Source: Bacteroidota bacterium
GTDB lineage: Bacteria; Bacteroidota; Ignavibacteria; UBA10030; UBA8401
Reading direction: 5' to 3'
Length of the DNA: 8,026 bases
Assembly: GCA_030824175.1 (NCBI GenBank)
Contig: JAVBYH010000020.1
Span: 1 to 8,026 of the forward strand
The notes under the pieces are model-generated. The model had not been told where the DNA came from and made no database searches. It worked only from the letters and a program-made list of their open reading frames with translations. This document shows, piece after piece, positions 1-7,314 of the stretch. Made by a program: the position numbers and the translations under genes. Position 1 is the stretch's first letter; the number at the start of each line of letters is the position of its first letter.

Positions 1-1
1 C

Positions 2-2305
2 TCCGGCGCGTTCAACGCCGAGTACGGACAGGCGATGTCCGGCATTGTCAACATCACGACGCGCGAGGGCACCGACAAGTTCGGCGGAAGCGTCACCGTC
101 TACGGCGGCGACTTCCTCAGCAACCGCAGCAACGTGTTCAAGGGCATCCAGAAATTCGACCCGATGAACATCCGCAATATCGAGGCGAGCCTGAGCGGAC
201 CGATCATTCCGGGCGACATGTCGTTCTTCGTGAACGGCCGGAATATTTATTACGGCGGATATCTCAACGGCATCCGGCGCTTCAATCCGAGCACCGTCGC
301 GGGCATCGTGAACGACCAGCTCTACATCCTCGGTACGAATCCGATGATCGATTCGGCCATCGTCTATGCCGCGCTTCCGCAGAACCAGAAATCGAACGTG
401 GACACGCTGAAAAAATACCACTCGCTCTATTACAATGCGCTCCGCGCGAACAATGTGAACGGCGTCGGGGACGGCGAAACGGTGGCCATGAACTGGAACC
501 GCAAGATCTACCTGCAGGGAAAGATCGCGACAAAACTCTCGTCGACGATGAAGCTGAACATCACCGGCATCTACGACGACGTCGAGTCGCAGCCGTACGA
601 CAAGTTCTACCAGTACAACCCGGACGGCAAGGGCAAGGATTACACGCGCGGCTACACGGCCATCATGCAGTTTACGCACACGCTCAGCAACTCGACGTTC
701 TACACGATCGGCGCCTCCTTCTTCGACAAGTCGTTCAAGCACCACCTCTATGAGGATGCGCACGATCCCCGGTACGTCAACGCCTCGCTCAGCACGGCGT
801 TCAACTCGATCAGCTACGCCACCGGCGGCAACGACCTCAAACGGTATTACAGGTCGACGACGACGGCGCTCGCGAAGACCGACTTCAACACGCAGATCAC
901 GAACCAGCATTTCGTGAAGGCGGGCGTCGAGGTCCGGCAGCACCGCATCTTCAGCGAAAACATCAATCTCATCCCGGTCGACGAACAGACGAACTACACG
1001 CCCGTACTCTCATCCCAGTTCATCCGCACGCAGATCCTCGGTGACAGCGCCTCGGTGCACGACCGCTACGTCCACAAGCCGATCGAATTCTCGGCATACG
1101 CCCAGGACAAAATGGAGTTCAACGACCTCATCATCAACATCGGTGTGCGGTTCGATTACTTCGAGCCTGACGCGAATATTCTCGCGGACGACGAGGATCC
1201 GTTCATCTACAGCCCGGTGAAGCCGAACAACATTTTCTTCGACAACAACGGCAACGGCGAGCAGGATGCGGGCGAGGCGACCAAGACGTACGCCGATCGC
1301 GCCCAGTACTGGTACAAGAAGGCGTCGCCGAAATTCCAGATCAGCCCGAGATTCGGCGCATCGTTCCCGATCACGGACAGGGGAGTGATCCACTTCTCGT
1401 ACGGGCATTTCCTCCAGATCCCGAACTTCGAACGCCTCTATCAGAACCCGCTCTTTAAGATCGGCTCCGGCACGGGCAACGTGGACGTGAACGGAAATCC
1501 GACCGGCAACGCGGACCTAAAGCCCGAACAGACGATCAACGGCGAGATCGGCCTCCAGCAGCAGCTCACGGACGACCTCAGCATGGAAATCACCGCATAC
1601 ATGCGCGATATCCGCAACCTTACCGGCACGCGCGCCGATCAGATCAGTATCGGCGGCGGCGGACCGCAGGCCGCGCGCAAGTACACGAAATACGTGAACA
1701 GCGATTTCGGCTTCGTCCGCGGCTTCATCCTCTCGATGGACAAGCGCTTCTCCGAGGGACTGACCATGACGCTCGATTACACGTTCCAGATCGCGCGCGG
1801 CAGTGCGTCCGACCCGAACGATGCGCGCAACAACGCCTCGGGCGGCAAGCTCCCCGAAGTGCAGCTCAATCCGCTCGGCTGGGATCAGCGGCACACGGTC
1901 AATTCCGTCATCTCGTACAGCGCCCCGTCCTACGGCGGCAGCGTCATCGCCCGCTACGGAAGCGGCCTGCCGTACACGCCGCGCGCCTCGAGCGACGTAT
2001 CCGTGTTCCTGACGAACACCGGCATCAAGCCGGCATACTTCAACGTCGACACGCGCGTCTACAAGACGTTCATGATCGACGACATCAGGATGATGGTCTT
2101 CCTGCGCGTCAACAACATCTTCGACATCGCGAACGAGACCGGCGTGTACGACGACACGGGCCGGGCGGGCCTCACGTACGACGAGGCGCGCGCCCGCCAG
2201 AGCAACACGCGCGAATACGTGAACACGATCAGCGACTTTTACCTGGATCCGCAGCAGTATTCGGAACCCAGAAGGATCGAATTCGGATTTACAGTCGACT
2301 TCTAA
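2..2305 (+). CDS. TonB-dependent outer-membrane receptor, 5'-truncated by the window edge
   Basis: An outer-membrane beta-barrel that would import a ligand using TonB energy. The frame is open from base 2, so the true start lies upstream; the Met at base 35 is internal. 767 residues are visible. Residues 1-35 (starting SGAFNAEYGQAMSGIVN) match the end of the TonB plug domain. The barrel follows, with the family-typical ADLKPEQTINGEIGL at residues 504-518 and a C-terminal strand ending in Phe (FGFTVDF), the usual barrel-assembly signal. An EF-hand-like loop, D414 to E425, sits in what is probably an extracellular loop. The signal peptide, any carboxypeptidase-like N-terminal domain and the TonB box lie outside the window, so TonB dependence is inferred from family. 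The next gene starts 49 nt downstream on the same strand. The ligand cannot be read from the sequence. Family assignment is firm; a non-transport role (secretion or adhesion) is possible. Confidence 0.93.
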   Translation, partial: SGAFNAEYGQAMSGIVNITTREGTDKFGGSVTVYGGDFLSNRSNVFKGIQKFDPMNIRNIEASLSGPIIPGDMSFFVNGRNIYYGGYLNGIRRFNPSTVAGIVNDQLYILGTNPMIDSAIVYAALPQNQKSNVDTLKKYHSLYYNALRANNVNGVGDGETVAMNWNRKIYLQGKIATKLSSTMKLNITGIYDDVESQPYDKFYQYNPDGKGKDYTRGYTAIMQFTHTLSNSTFYTIGASFFDKSFKHHLYEDAHDPRYVNASLSTAFNSISYATGGNDLKRYYRSTTTALAKTDFNTQITNQHFVKAGVEVRQHRIFSENINLIPVDEQTNYTPVLSSQFIRTQILGDSASVHDRYVHKPIEFSAYAQDKMEFNDLIINIGVRFDYFEPDANILADDEDPFIYSPVKPNNIFFDNNGNGEQDAGEATKTYADRAQYWYKKASPKFQISPRFGASFPITDRGVIHFSYGHFLQIPNFERLYQNPLFKIGSGTGNVDVNGNPTGNADLKPEQTINGEIGLQQQLTDDLSMEITAYMRDIRNLTGTRADQISIGGGGPQAARKYTKYVNSDFGFVRGFILSMDKRFSEGLTMTLDYTFQIARGSASDPNDARNNASGGKLPEVQLNPLGWDQRHTVNSVISYSAPSYGGSVIARYGSGLPYTPRASSDVSVFLTNTGIKPAYFNVDTRVYKTFMIDDIRMMVFLRVNNIFDIANETGVYDDTGRAGLTYDEARARQSNTREYVNTISDFYLDPQQYSEPRRIEFGFTVDF
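1241..1276 (+). other. EF-hand-like calcium loop inside the TonB-dependent receptor
   Basis: Visible residues 414-425 read DNNGNGEQDAGE. Acidic or amide side chains stand at loop positions 1, 3, 5, 9 and 12, with Gly at 6, as in EF-hand and dockerin-type calcium loops; position 8 is Gln instead of the usual hydrophobic residue. It lies in a polar stretch between barrel strands, likely extracellular. Calcium binding is inferred from pattern only. Confidence 0.5.
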
Positions 2306-2340
2306 GCATCGATGACAGAATATCCAGAGATTATCATCTA

Positions 2341-2345
2341 AAGGA
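2341..2345 (+). promoter_or_regulatory. Shine-Dalgarno site that sets the start of the large secreted protein
   Basis: AAGGA lies 9 nt before the ATG at 2355, normal spacing. It directly abuts the in-frame ATG at 2346, which is too close for initiation. The 2355 start also gives a clean signal peptide beginning MKKQIL. The preceding gap from 2306 shows no convincing terminator, so read-through from the receptor gene is likely. Confidence 0.75.
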
Positions 2346-2354
2346 ATGTTGTTT

Positions 2355-5300
2355 ATGAAAAAGCAAATCTTGAGAATGCTTATTCTGCTGACTGTGGTTG
2401 GAACCGGGGTGTTCGGTCAGACGGCAAAATCGGGCAGACAATATTATCTGACCGCCGTGCACAATGGCAACCGCGTTATGACGATCTTCGGCAACTACGG
2501 CGTCATCGGGCAGCCGTCCACGTCATCCGTTCGCGGCTCCTGGAAGTATCCGTCGAATGGGTATATCGGCGACGTGTCGCTCTTCGTCGGGGCGGAGATC
2601 ACAATGCCCGGAAACGTGACATTCCATTCCGTCGTGTCGTGCCCGGTGGAACGACCGACGAAGAACCGGGACGTCGATCCGAGCGGCAACGATTACTGGA
2701 CGTTCATGCCGCAGGACGGCTACGCCGCCGGCACGCGCGTGAACGGGACGAAGAACCAGAGCGTCGCAATGAACATCGATCCCGAAAGCTGGCCGAAGGC
2801 CTGGCCCGATAAATTGACGGACGCCGTCGATCCGGGCTGGCCCGGAAAGTGGAACGGATATTTCGGCAAGCGCGCGAGCGCCGACCAGGAAAGCTATTTC
2901 GTCATGGACGATAACAACGACGTCCGCTACAACTTCGCGGCGAACAATGCGCCCCTGAGCGTGTCGTTCAAGCCCGATTCGACGAACGTAAGCAGGAACG
3001 GACTCGGCCTCGTCGTCCGCGTGCGCGGACTCCAGTGGAATCAGACGCTCGCACAGGACAATATCTTCTGGCTCTATGAAATCGACAACACGGGGACGAC
3101 GACGTACAACCGCGTCATCTTCGGCATGCTCGTCGGCACGTACGTCGGCGTGAGCGGTCCCGCATCCGACCGCTACGCGGAATACGACGACGACTGGTCC
3201 TTCTACGATGTGACAGAGAACATCACGTACACGGGCGATTACCCGCGGGACAACTCGCGCAATCCGTTCTGGCAGGGTCCCGTGGGCATGGTCGGCTACG
3301 CCTTCCTCGAGAGCCCGGGCAATCCGTTCGACGGCATTGACAACGACGACGATGCGGGCAAGTATGCGGCCGGCGCGCTGCTGCCGAAATTCGTGGCGGC
3401 GGATTTCGACTCGCTTGCGGTCCGCGTTGGCGACAAGCTCGTTTCCATTAAAGACGATTTCACACGCGTGCTCGTCACCGTGCCGGCCGCGCCGTTCAAG
3501 ATGAAGACGCGCGGCAGGGATTCGGTGCTCATCATTCCGGGTACGACGAAACTGAACGAAGGCAACGTGGTGCTTGTGCAGGGACGCGATGTGCTGAGCG
3601 CAAGTGCGTACGACGGCGTCGACAACGACTTCGACGGCCTCATCGACGAGAACTATTATCTCCATTACCGACAGTACAAGGTCGACAACAGCACGACGCC
3701 GGCCAGGGTGCTCATCGACGTGCTCCGACCGGTCCATTATTTCGATTACAAGACGCTCACGTACAATCCGCTCTCGATGGTCGACGAACGTCGCGACGAC
3801 CTTATCGACAACGACAAGGACTGGGACCTCGTGAACGACGACACGGGCAAAGACGGCATCTTCGATCCGCTCAACTCCGATACGGGGGAGAAGGACGGCG
3901 TCCCGACCTCCGGCGAACGGAATTTCGATTCGCGCGACGTCGACGAGTCGGACCAGATCGGTTTGACGAGCTTCGTCTACTTCACGAACAGCGGCGACCA
4001 GGTCGACCTGCGTGACGACGAGGATTTGTGGAAGCGCATGGCGCCCGGCACGTTCTCCGTTCCGAGCTCGATCGTCGAGAACCAGCCGGTGGCCGGCGAA
4101 GACGGCGACTTCATCTACGGATCGGGATTTTTCCCGCTGCTCCCGAACAAGACTGAATTCCTGTCGCTCGCGCTCGTCTACGGCGGCGGCAACGACGGAT
4201 CGCGGCAGAGCGACACCGAGGACCTGCTGAAACACAAGAAGACGGTGCAGGATATCTACAACGCCAACTACCAGTTCCCGATCGCGCCCGATCCCGCCCC
4301 GACGCTCACTGCCGTGGCAGGCGACGGCAACGTGAAACTCTACTGGGACCGTCGCTCGGAGGATGCTGTGGATCCCGTGCTGCGCTACAAGGATTTCCAG
4401 GGATACAAGATTTTCAAGGCGACCGACCGCACGTTCAACGACGCGCTCGTCGTGACGAACGCCGACGGCGTCGCAAAGGGATTCAAGTCCGTCTTCCAGG
4501 TCGACGTCGTGGATTCGATCCTCGGGTATTTCTATCCCCCGCGCGATATCTTCGAGGGACAGGAGGGATTCACATTCTTCATGGGCAAGAACTCCGGACT
4601 CGTCCACCAGTTCACAGACACGGACGTGATGAACGGACGCACGTACTATTATGCGATCGTGGCATACGATAACGGCGACTATTATAGGGGCATCATGCCG
4701 TCGCAGAACAGCTGGAACATCACCACCGACGAGGGCTCGGGCAAGGTGCAGAGCACGTCGTCGAACGTGGCAGTGGTCATACCGGGCGCGAAGTCGCTCG
4801 GCTACAACGCTCCGACGGGATCGGAAGTGAAGGCGCAAACCGCGGTCGGGACGGGAAAGGTCTTCTTTAACGTCATCGACGAGAACAAGGTCACCGGCAG
4901 TACGTACGTGGTGACGTTCAACGACACGCGCGACAGCGGGAAGATGGTGCAGACGACGACGACATATTCGGTGCTCGACTCGTCCTACCAGACGGAAACA
5001 GTCGTGCCGAACAAGACGGACACGCTTTATGTGTTCCTCGCGCGGAAGAATCTCATGCCCGGCTCCGTGTCGCTTACGGCGATGGACGGTTCTGTCATCG
5101 CGCCCTCGGCGTACGACATCAACTTCGAGCGCGGCGCCATTCGGGCCAAGACGTCCAAGTCCTTGCAGGCGGACCCCTCGAGCCTGAAGAAATACACGAT
5201 CCGCTACCGCTATTATCCTGTCGCGAAGAGTGCGAACATCAACGCCTCGCCTTACGTGAAGGAATCGAAGGACACGGACATTTTCGACGGCGTCCAACTG

Positions 5301-6143
5301 GCCTTCAACAACAGCTGGGCGATCAACTTGAACGACACGCTCTCCGGATTCACGAACCAGTCGAAGGCGTACCTCTTCACGTTCTCGACAGTGACGATCG
5401 CGCTCGACCCGAACAATTCGGCGCTCGACATCGTGCCGACGCGGTACCCGGCGGATTACGACGTCGTCTTCTCCACAGGAATCTCGGACACATCGGACGA
5501 CTTCTACAGCTCGCCTCGGATTCCCGTGAACTTCACGATCAAGAACCGCACGGACAACAAGTCGACGCGCTTCATCTTCGACGATCAGGATTTCGACGGA
5601 AAGATCGGACCGAACGACAACCTGCTGCTCTTCGACCGCGACACCAAGGACTCGCTGCGCTACACATGGTTCATGGCGTTCAATTCGAAGACGAACAAGG
5701 ACACCGTGTTCACGTTCACCGCAGGCGACACGCTGAAGATCCGCACGACGAAGCCGTTCCGCAAGGGCGACGTGTTCACCTTCACGCCCGCCGTGCCGAC
5801 AGTGACGAAGACGCTCACATCGAAGGACCTGGACAACATCCGGGTCGTGCCGAACCCGTACGTCGTGGCGTCGGTGCGCGAGGAAGGCAACTACGGCGCG
5901 AAGTTCGGCAGGGGTGAACGCAAGATCGAATTCCAGCACGTTCCCGCGGATGCAAAGATCTCCATCTTCACGGTGCGCGGCGAGCTCATCCGCACGCTTC
6001 GTGCGAACGGTTCGATCGGCACCGGCACTGTCGTCTGGGATGTGAAAACAGATGAAAACCTGGATGTCGCCTACGGCGTCTACTTCTATGCCCTCGAATC
6101 ATCCGTCGGAACTAAGACTGGAAAAATTGCAATCATAAAGTGA
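2355..6143 (+). CDS. Large secreted surface protein: Asp-rich repeats, FN3-like domain, T9SS-like C-terminal domain
   Basis: A 1262-residue exported protein. Residues 1-21 form a signal peptide (KK, hydrophobic core, VFG) followed by Gln22; there is no lipobox Cys. Residues 22-325 are unassigned, with many aromatic and Gly/Asn residues. Residues 326-537 carry Asp-rich motifs such as DGVDNDFDGLIDE (420-432). Residues 600-641 hold a conserved-looking stretch ending IYNANYQF. Residues 647-789 resemble a fibronectin-III fold with W664, GYKIF (683-687) and YYYAIVAYD (764-772). Residues 790-1160 are unassigned apart from an EF-hand-like loop at 1077-1088. Residues 1162-1262 form a T9SS-like sorting domain starting at PNPY (1166-1169). 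From memory, similar unnamed proteins with this layout are common in Ignavibacteria and related phyla. Function is unknown; a surface-bound, calcium-stabilised partner of the neighbouring receptor and PorV-like barrel is inferred. It is not SusD-like. Confidence 0.92.
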   Translation: MKKQILRMLILLTVVGTGVFGQTAKSGRQYYLTAVHNGNRVMTIFGNYGVIGQPSTSSVRGSWKYPSNGYIGDVSLFVGAEITMPGNVTFHSVVSCPVERPTKNRDVDPSGNDYWTFMPQDGYAAGTRVNGTKNQSVAMNIDPESWPKAWPDKLTDAVDPGWPGKWNGYFGKRASADQESYFVMDDNNDVRYNFAANNAPLSVSFKPDSTNVSRNGLGLVVRVRGLQWNQTLAQDNIFWLYEIDNTGTTTYNRVIFGMLVGTYVGVSGPASDRYAEYDDDWSFYDVTENITYTGDYPRDNSRNPFWQGPVGMVGYAFLESPGNPFDGIDNDDDAGKYAAGALLPKFVAADFDSLAVRVGDKLVSIKDDFTRVLVTVPAAPFKMKTRGRDSVLIIPGTTKLNEGNVVLVQGRDVLSASAYDGVDNDFDGLIDENYYLHYRQYKVDNSTTPARVLIDVLRPVHYFDYKTLTYNPLSMVDERRDDLIDNDKDWDLVNDDTGKDGIFDPLNSDTGEKDGVPTSGERNFDSRDVDESDQIGLTSFVYFTNSGDQVDLRDDEDLWKRMAPGTFSVPSSIVENQPVAGEDGDFIYGSGFFPLLPNKTEFLSLALVYGGGNDGSRQSDTEDLLKHKKTVQDIYNANYQFPIAPDPAPTLTAVAGDGNVKLYWDRRSEDAVDPVLRYKDFQGYKIFKATDRTFNDALVVTNADGVAKGFKSVFQVDVVDSILGYFYPPRDIFEGQEGFTFFMGKNSGLVHQFTDTDVMNGRTYYYAIVAYDNGDYYRGIMPSQNSWNITTDEGSGKVQSTSSNVAVVIPGAKSLGYNAPTGSEVKAQTAVGTGKVFFNVIDENKVTGSTYVVTFNDTRDSGKMVQTTTTYSVLDSSYQTETVVPNKTDTLYVFLARKNLMPGSVSLTAMDGSVIAPSAYDINFERGAIRAKTSKSLQADPSSLKKYTIRYRYYPVAKSANINASPYVKESKDTDIFDGVQLAFNNSWAINLNDTLSGFTNQSKAYLFTFSTVTIALDPNNSALDIVPTRYPADYDVVFSTGISDTSDDFYSSPRIPVNFTIKNRTDNKSTRFIFDDQDFDGKIGPNDNLLLFDRDTKDSLRYTWFMAFNSKTNKDTVFTFTAGDTLKIRTTKPFRKGDVFTFTPAVPTVTKTLTSKDLDNIRVVPNPYVVASVREEGNYGAKFGRGERKIEFQHVPADAKISIFTVRGELIRTLRANGSIGTGTVVWDVKTDENLDVAYGVYFYALESSVGTKTGKIAIIK
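3330..3965 (+). other. Asp-rich, calcium-loop-like motif region of the large secreted protein
   Basis: Residues 326-537 contain three variants of a D-x-D-x-D motif: DGIDNDDDA (326-334), DGVDNDFDGLIDE (420-432) and DNDKDWDLVNDD (485-496). They are followed by a Gly/Asp/Glu-rich tract ending DVDESDQIGL. The second resembles the putative metal-binding motif of MopE-type proteins and thrombospondin type 3 or dockerin calcium loops. Spacing is irregular (about 94 and 65 residues), so these look like loops joining separate folded parts rather than a tandem array. Metal binding is inferred. Confidence 0.55.
4293..4721 (+). other. Fibronectin-III-like domain of the large secreted protein
   Basis: Residues 647-789 begin PAPTLTAVAGDGNVKLYWD, the usual first strands of an FN3 domain with core W664. 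GYKIFKA follows at 683-689 and the terminal strand YYYAIVAYD at 764-772. At about 140 residues it is longer than a standard FN3 domain (90-100), because an insertion of about 50 residues containing FEGQEGFTFFMGKN lies before the last strands. Such domains commonly mediate protein or glycan contacts in exported proteins. Confidence 0.7.
5583..5618 (+). other. EF-hand-like loop in the C-terminal half of the large secreted protein
   Basis: Residues 1077-1088 read DQDFDGKIGPND. Asp occupies positions 1, 3, 5 and 12, with Gly at 6 and Ile at 8, a close fit to the 12-residue calcium loop although position 12 is Asp rather than Glu. It lies between beta-rich segments (RFIF before, LLLFDRD after), so it is probably a single loop, not a paired EF-hand. 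Confidence 0.55.
5838..6140 (+). other. T9SS-like C-terminal sorting domain
   Basis: Residues 1162-1262 follow the order of type A T9SS C-terminal domains and FlgD-Ig-like folds: VVPNPY (1164-1169), a strand with IEFQHVP, ISIFTVRGELIRTL (1202-1215), a Trp-containing strand (VVWDVKT), YGVYFYALES (1240-1249) and a terminal TGKIAIIK. In known T9SS cargo this domain directs passage across the outer membrane and is then removed or attached to the surface by the PorU/PorV machinery. The next gene encodes a PorV-family barrel, which supports that reading. A plain structural FlgD-Ig domain is the alternative. Confidence 0.75.
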
Positions 6144-6148
6144 TCGAC

Positions 6149-6153
6149 AGGAG
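6149..6153 (+). promoter_or_regulatory. Shine-Dalgarno site of the PorV-like gene
   Basis: AGGAG lies 9 nt before the ATG at 6163 and only 6 nt after the preceding stop codon. The intergenic gap of 19 nt leaves no room for a promoter and supports co-transcription with the upstream gene. An ATG at 6155 is out of frame and too close to the site to be used. Confidence 0.75.
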
Positions 6154-6162
6154 AATGAAATT

Positions 6163-7176
6163 ATGAAAACGGTTTTTAAATGGATGTTGGCTGTAACGCT
6201 GCTCTCGGGTTCTCTTGTCGTCGCTCAAACAAAGGTCGGAACCTCCGCGGCTCCCTTTCTGGGGATGCCTGTCGGCGCCCGATCCATCGGCATGGGAGGA
6301 GGCACCGTCGCACTGACGACGGATGCGACGGCGATCTTTTACAATCCGGGGAGCATTTCCACCCTGAACATGTCACAGGCGGTGCTTGCGCACACGGACT
6401 GGCTTGTCGGGACGAAATTCGACTGGGCCGGCGTGGTCATCAACCTCGACGGCACGAACGCCGTCGGTGTGAGTTTCACGCAGCTGAATTACGGTGAGGA
6501 CATCGTCACCACCGACCTTGAACAGGGCGGGACCGGCGAAAACTGGTCCGCCTCGGACATGGTGATCGCCCTCACGTACGCCCGCAACCTGACGGACCGG
6601 TTCGCTATCGGCGCGTCGGCGAAATACATTCAGCAGAAGATCTGGAACTCGTCCGCCAGTTCGATGGCGATCGATGTCGGCCTCCTCTATAATACAGGGT
6701 TCAACGGGCTGAAGATCGGCATGAGCATCTCCAACTTCGGCTCGGATATGCGCATGGACGGGAAGGACCTCTACAAGGCGATCGATCTCGATCCCACGAT
6801 CCTCGGGAACAACAACACGCTGATCTCGAAATTGCGGACGGACGACTGGCCGCTGCCGCTGCTCTTCCGCGCCGGCGTGTCGATGGATGCCGTGAAAACG
6901 GACATCCTGCGGTTCACCGTTGCGGCGGACGCGCTGCGGCCGAGCGACAACGGCGAGAGCGTCAATATCGGCGGCGAGCTCGCATTCAGGGAGATGGTTT
7001 TCGTACGCGGCGGTAAGCGACAGTTGTTCCTGGATAACGGGACAGAGCAGTATTCGCTTGGCGCGGGCCTTCGGTACGAGCTGAGCGCCGTGAACGCGAT
7101 CAGCGTCGATTATTCGTATCAGCAGTTCGACATCTTCGGCGGTGTGCAGTCGTTCGAGGTCGGTTTTACGTTCTGA
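6163..7176 (+). CDS. PorV/PorQ-family outer-membrane barrel protein
   Basis: A 337-residue outer-membrane beta-barrel. Residues 1-21 are a signal peptide ending VVA, followed by Gln22. Residues 26-66 carry the family signature: GTSAAPFLGMPVGARSIGMGG, then an A-L-T-T-D-A-T-A-type turn and FYNPGSIS. The rest alternates short beta strands and polar turns, and the protein ends in an aromatic strand (SFEVGFTF), as barrels do. In well-studied Bacteroidota, PorV binds the C-terminal domains of T9SS cargo and carries them to the PorU sortase. Many genomes encode several PorV paralogues next to single cargo genes. Here it follows a gene whose product has such a domain by 19 nt, so a dedicated export or anchoring partner is inferred. 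The sequence alone does not separate PorV from PorQ or from more distant FadL-like relatives, so no symbol is given. Confidence 0.9.
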   Translation: MKTVFKWMLAVTLLSGSLVVAQTKVGTSAAPFLGMPVGARSIGMGGGTVALTTDATAIFYNPGSISTLNMSQAVLAHTDWLVGTKFDWAGVVINLDGTNAVGVSFTQLNYGEDIVTTDLEQGGTGENWSASDMVIALTYARNLTDRFAIGASAKYIQQKIWNSSASSMAIDVGLLYNTGFNGLKIGMSISNFGSDMRMDGKDLYKAIDLDPTILGNNNTLISKLRTDDWPLPLLFRAGVSMDAVKTDILRFTVAADALRPSDNGESVNIGGELAFREMVFVRGGKRQLFLDNGTEQYSLGAGLRYELSAVNAISVDYSYQQFDIFGGVQSFEVGFTF

Positions 7177-7224
7177 CGCGCTGTGGATGAGTGTTTTCCA
7201 GATAAAATAACACGGCTGTATGTT

Positions 7225-7278
7225 TTTGAACGCTTTTTCACCGAAAATTGCTGTATCTTTAACCACAACCACCATAAT
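7225..7278 (+). promoter_or_regulatory. Candidate promoter region in the 138-nt gap before the last gene
   Basis: The gap 7177-7314 is clearly more AT-rich than the flanking genes and is the longest non-coding stretch here. TATCTTTA at 7254-7261 is close to the Bacteroidota -7 element TAnnTTTG. The nearest TTTG (7225-7228) is 25 nt upstream, longer than the usual 19-21. An alternative sigma70-like pair is TTGCTG (7248-7253) and CATAAT (7273-7278) with a 19-nt spacer. Neither is ideal, but an independent promoter here is plausible. No strong terminator was found between 7177 and 7224. Confidence 0.35.
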
Positions 7279-7284
7279 CCACTA

Positions 7285-7310
7285 TCCTAGCTATAACAAC
7301 ATAGGAGCTA
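7285..7310 (+). promoter_or_regulatory. Leader hairpin enclosing the Shine-Dalgarno site of the last gene
   Basis: The Shine-Dalgarno AGGAG is at 7303-7307, 7 nt before the ATG at 7315. Bases 7288-7294 can pair with 7301-7304 and 7308-7310 around the loop AACAAC, giving 7 pairs with GAG (7305-7307) bulged. Alternatively TCCTA (7285-7289) pairs with TAGGA (7302-7306), covering the site fully. Both are short and AT-rich. The RBS is firm; regulation by folding is a guess. Confidence 0.4.
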
Positions 7311-7314
7311 TTCT

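Noticed and set aside
2311..2338. Inverted repeat GATGA/TCATC between the first two genes
   Set aside because: Only five pairs with an 18-nt loop and no T-tract; not a credible terminator or operator.
2346..2354. Upstream ATG as start of the large secreted protein
   Set aside because: It abuts the Shine-Dalgarno sequence with no spacer, and would add Met-Leu-Phe before an already typical signal peptide.
2523..5939. Antisense ORF of 1138 codons
   Set aside because: It is in exact codon register with the large secreted-protein gene, and its openness follows from missing TTA, CTA and TCA codons on the sense strand. Its product is unusually rich in Arg, His and Val with no recognisable domain, and no ribosome site was noted.
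2..6143. A SusC/SusD glycan-uptake pair
   Set aside because: The second gene product has no lipoprotein Cys and no visible SusD-like features, is about twice the usual SusD length and ends in a T9SS-like domain, so the classical pair does not fit.
7209..7227. Possible terminator hairpin AACA/TGTT with following T-run after the PorV-like gene
   Set aside because: The stem is four weak pairs with an 8-nt loop; too unstable for an intrinsic terminator on sequence alone.
6373..7275. Antisense ORF of 300 codons over the PorV-like gene
   Set aside because: Same register effect as over the large gene; the sense strand encodes a clear PorV/PorQ protein with signal peptide and C-terminal aromatic residue.
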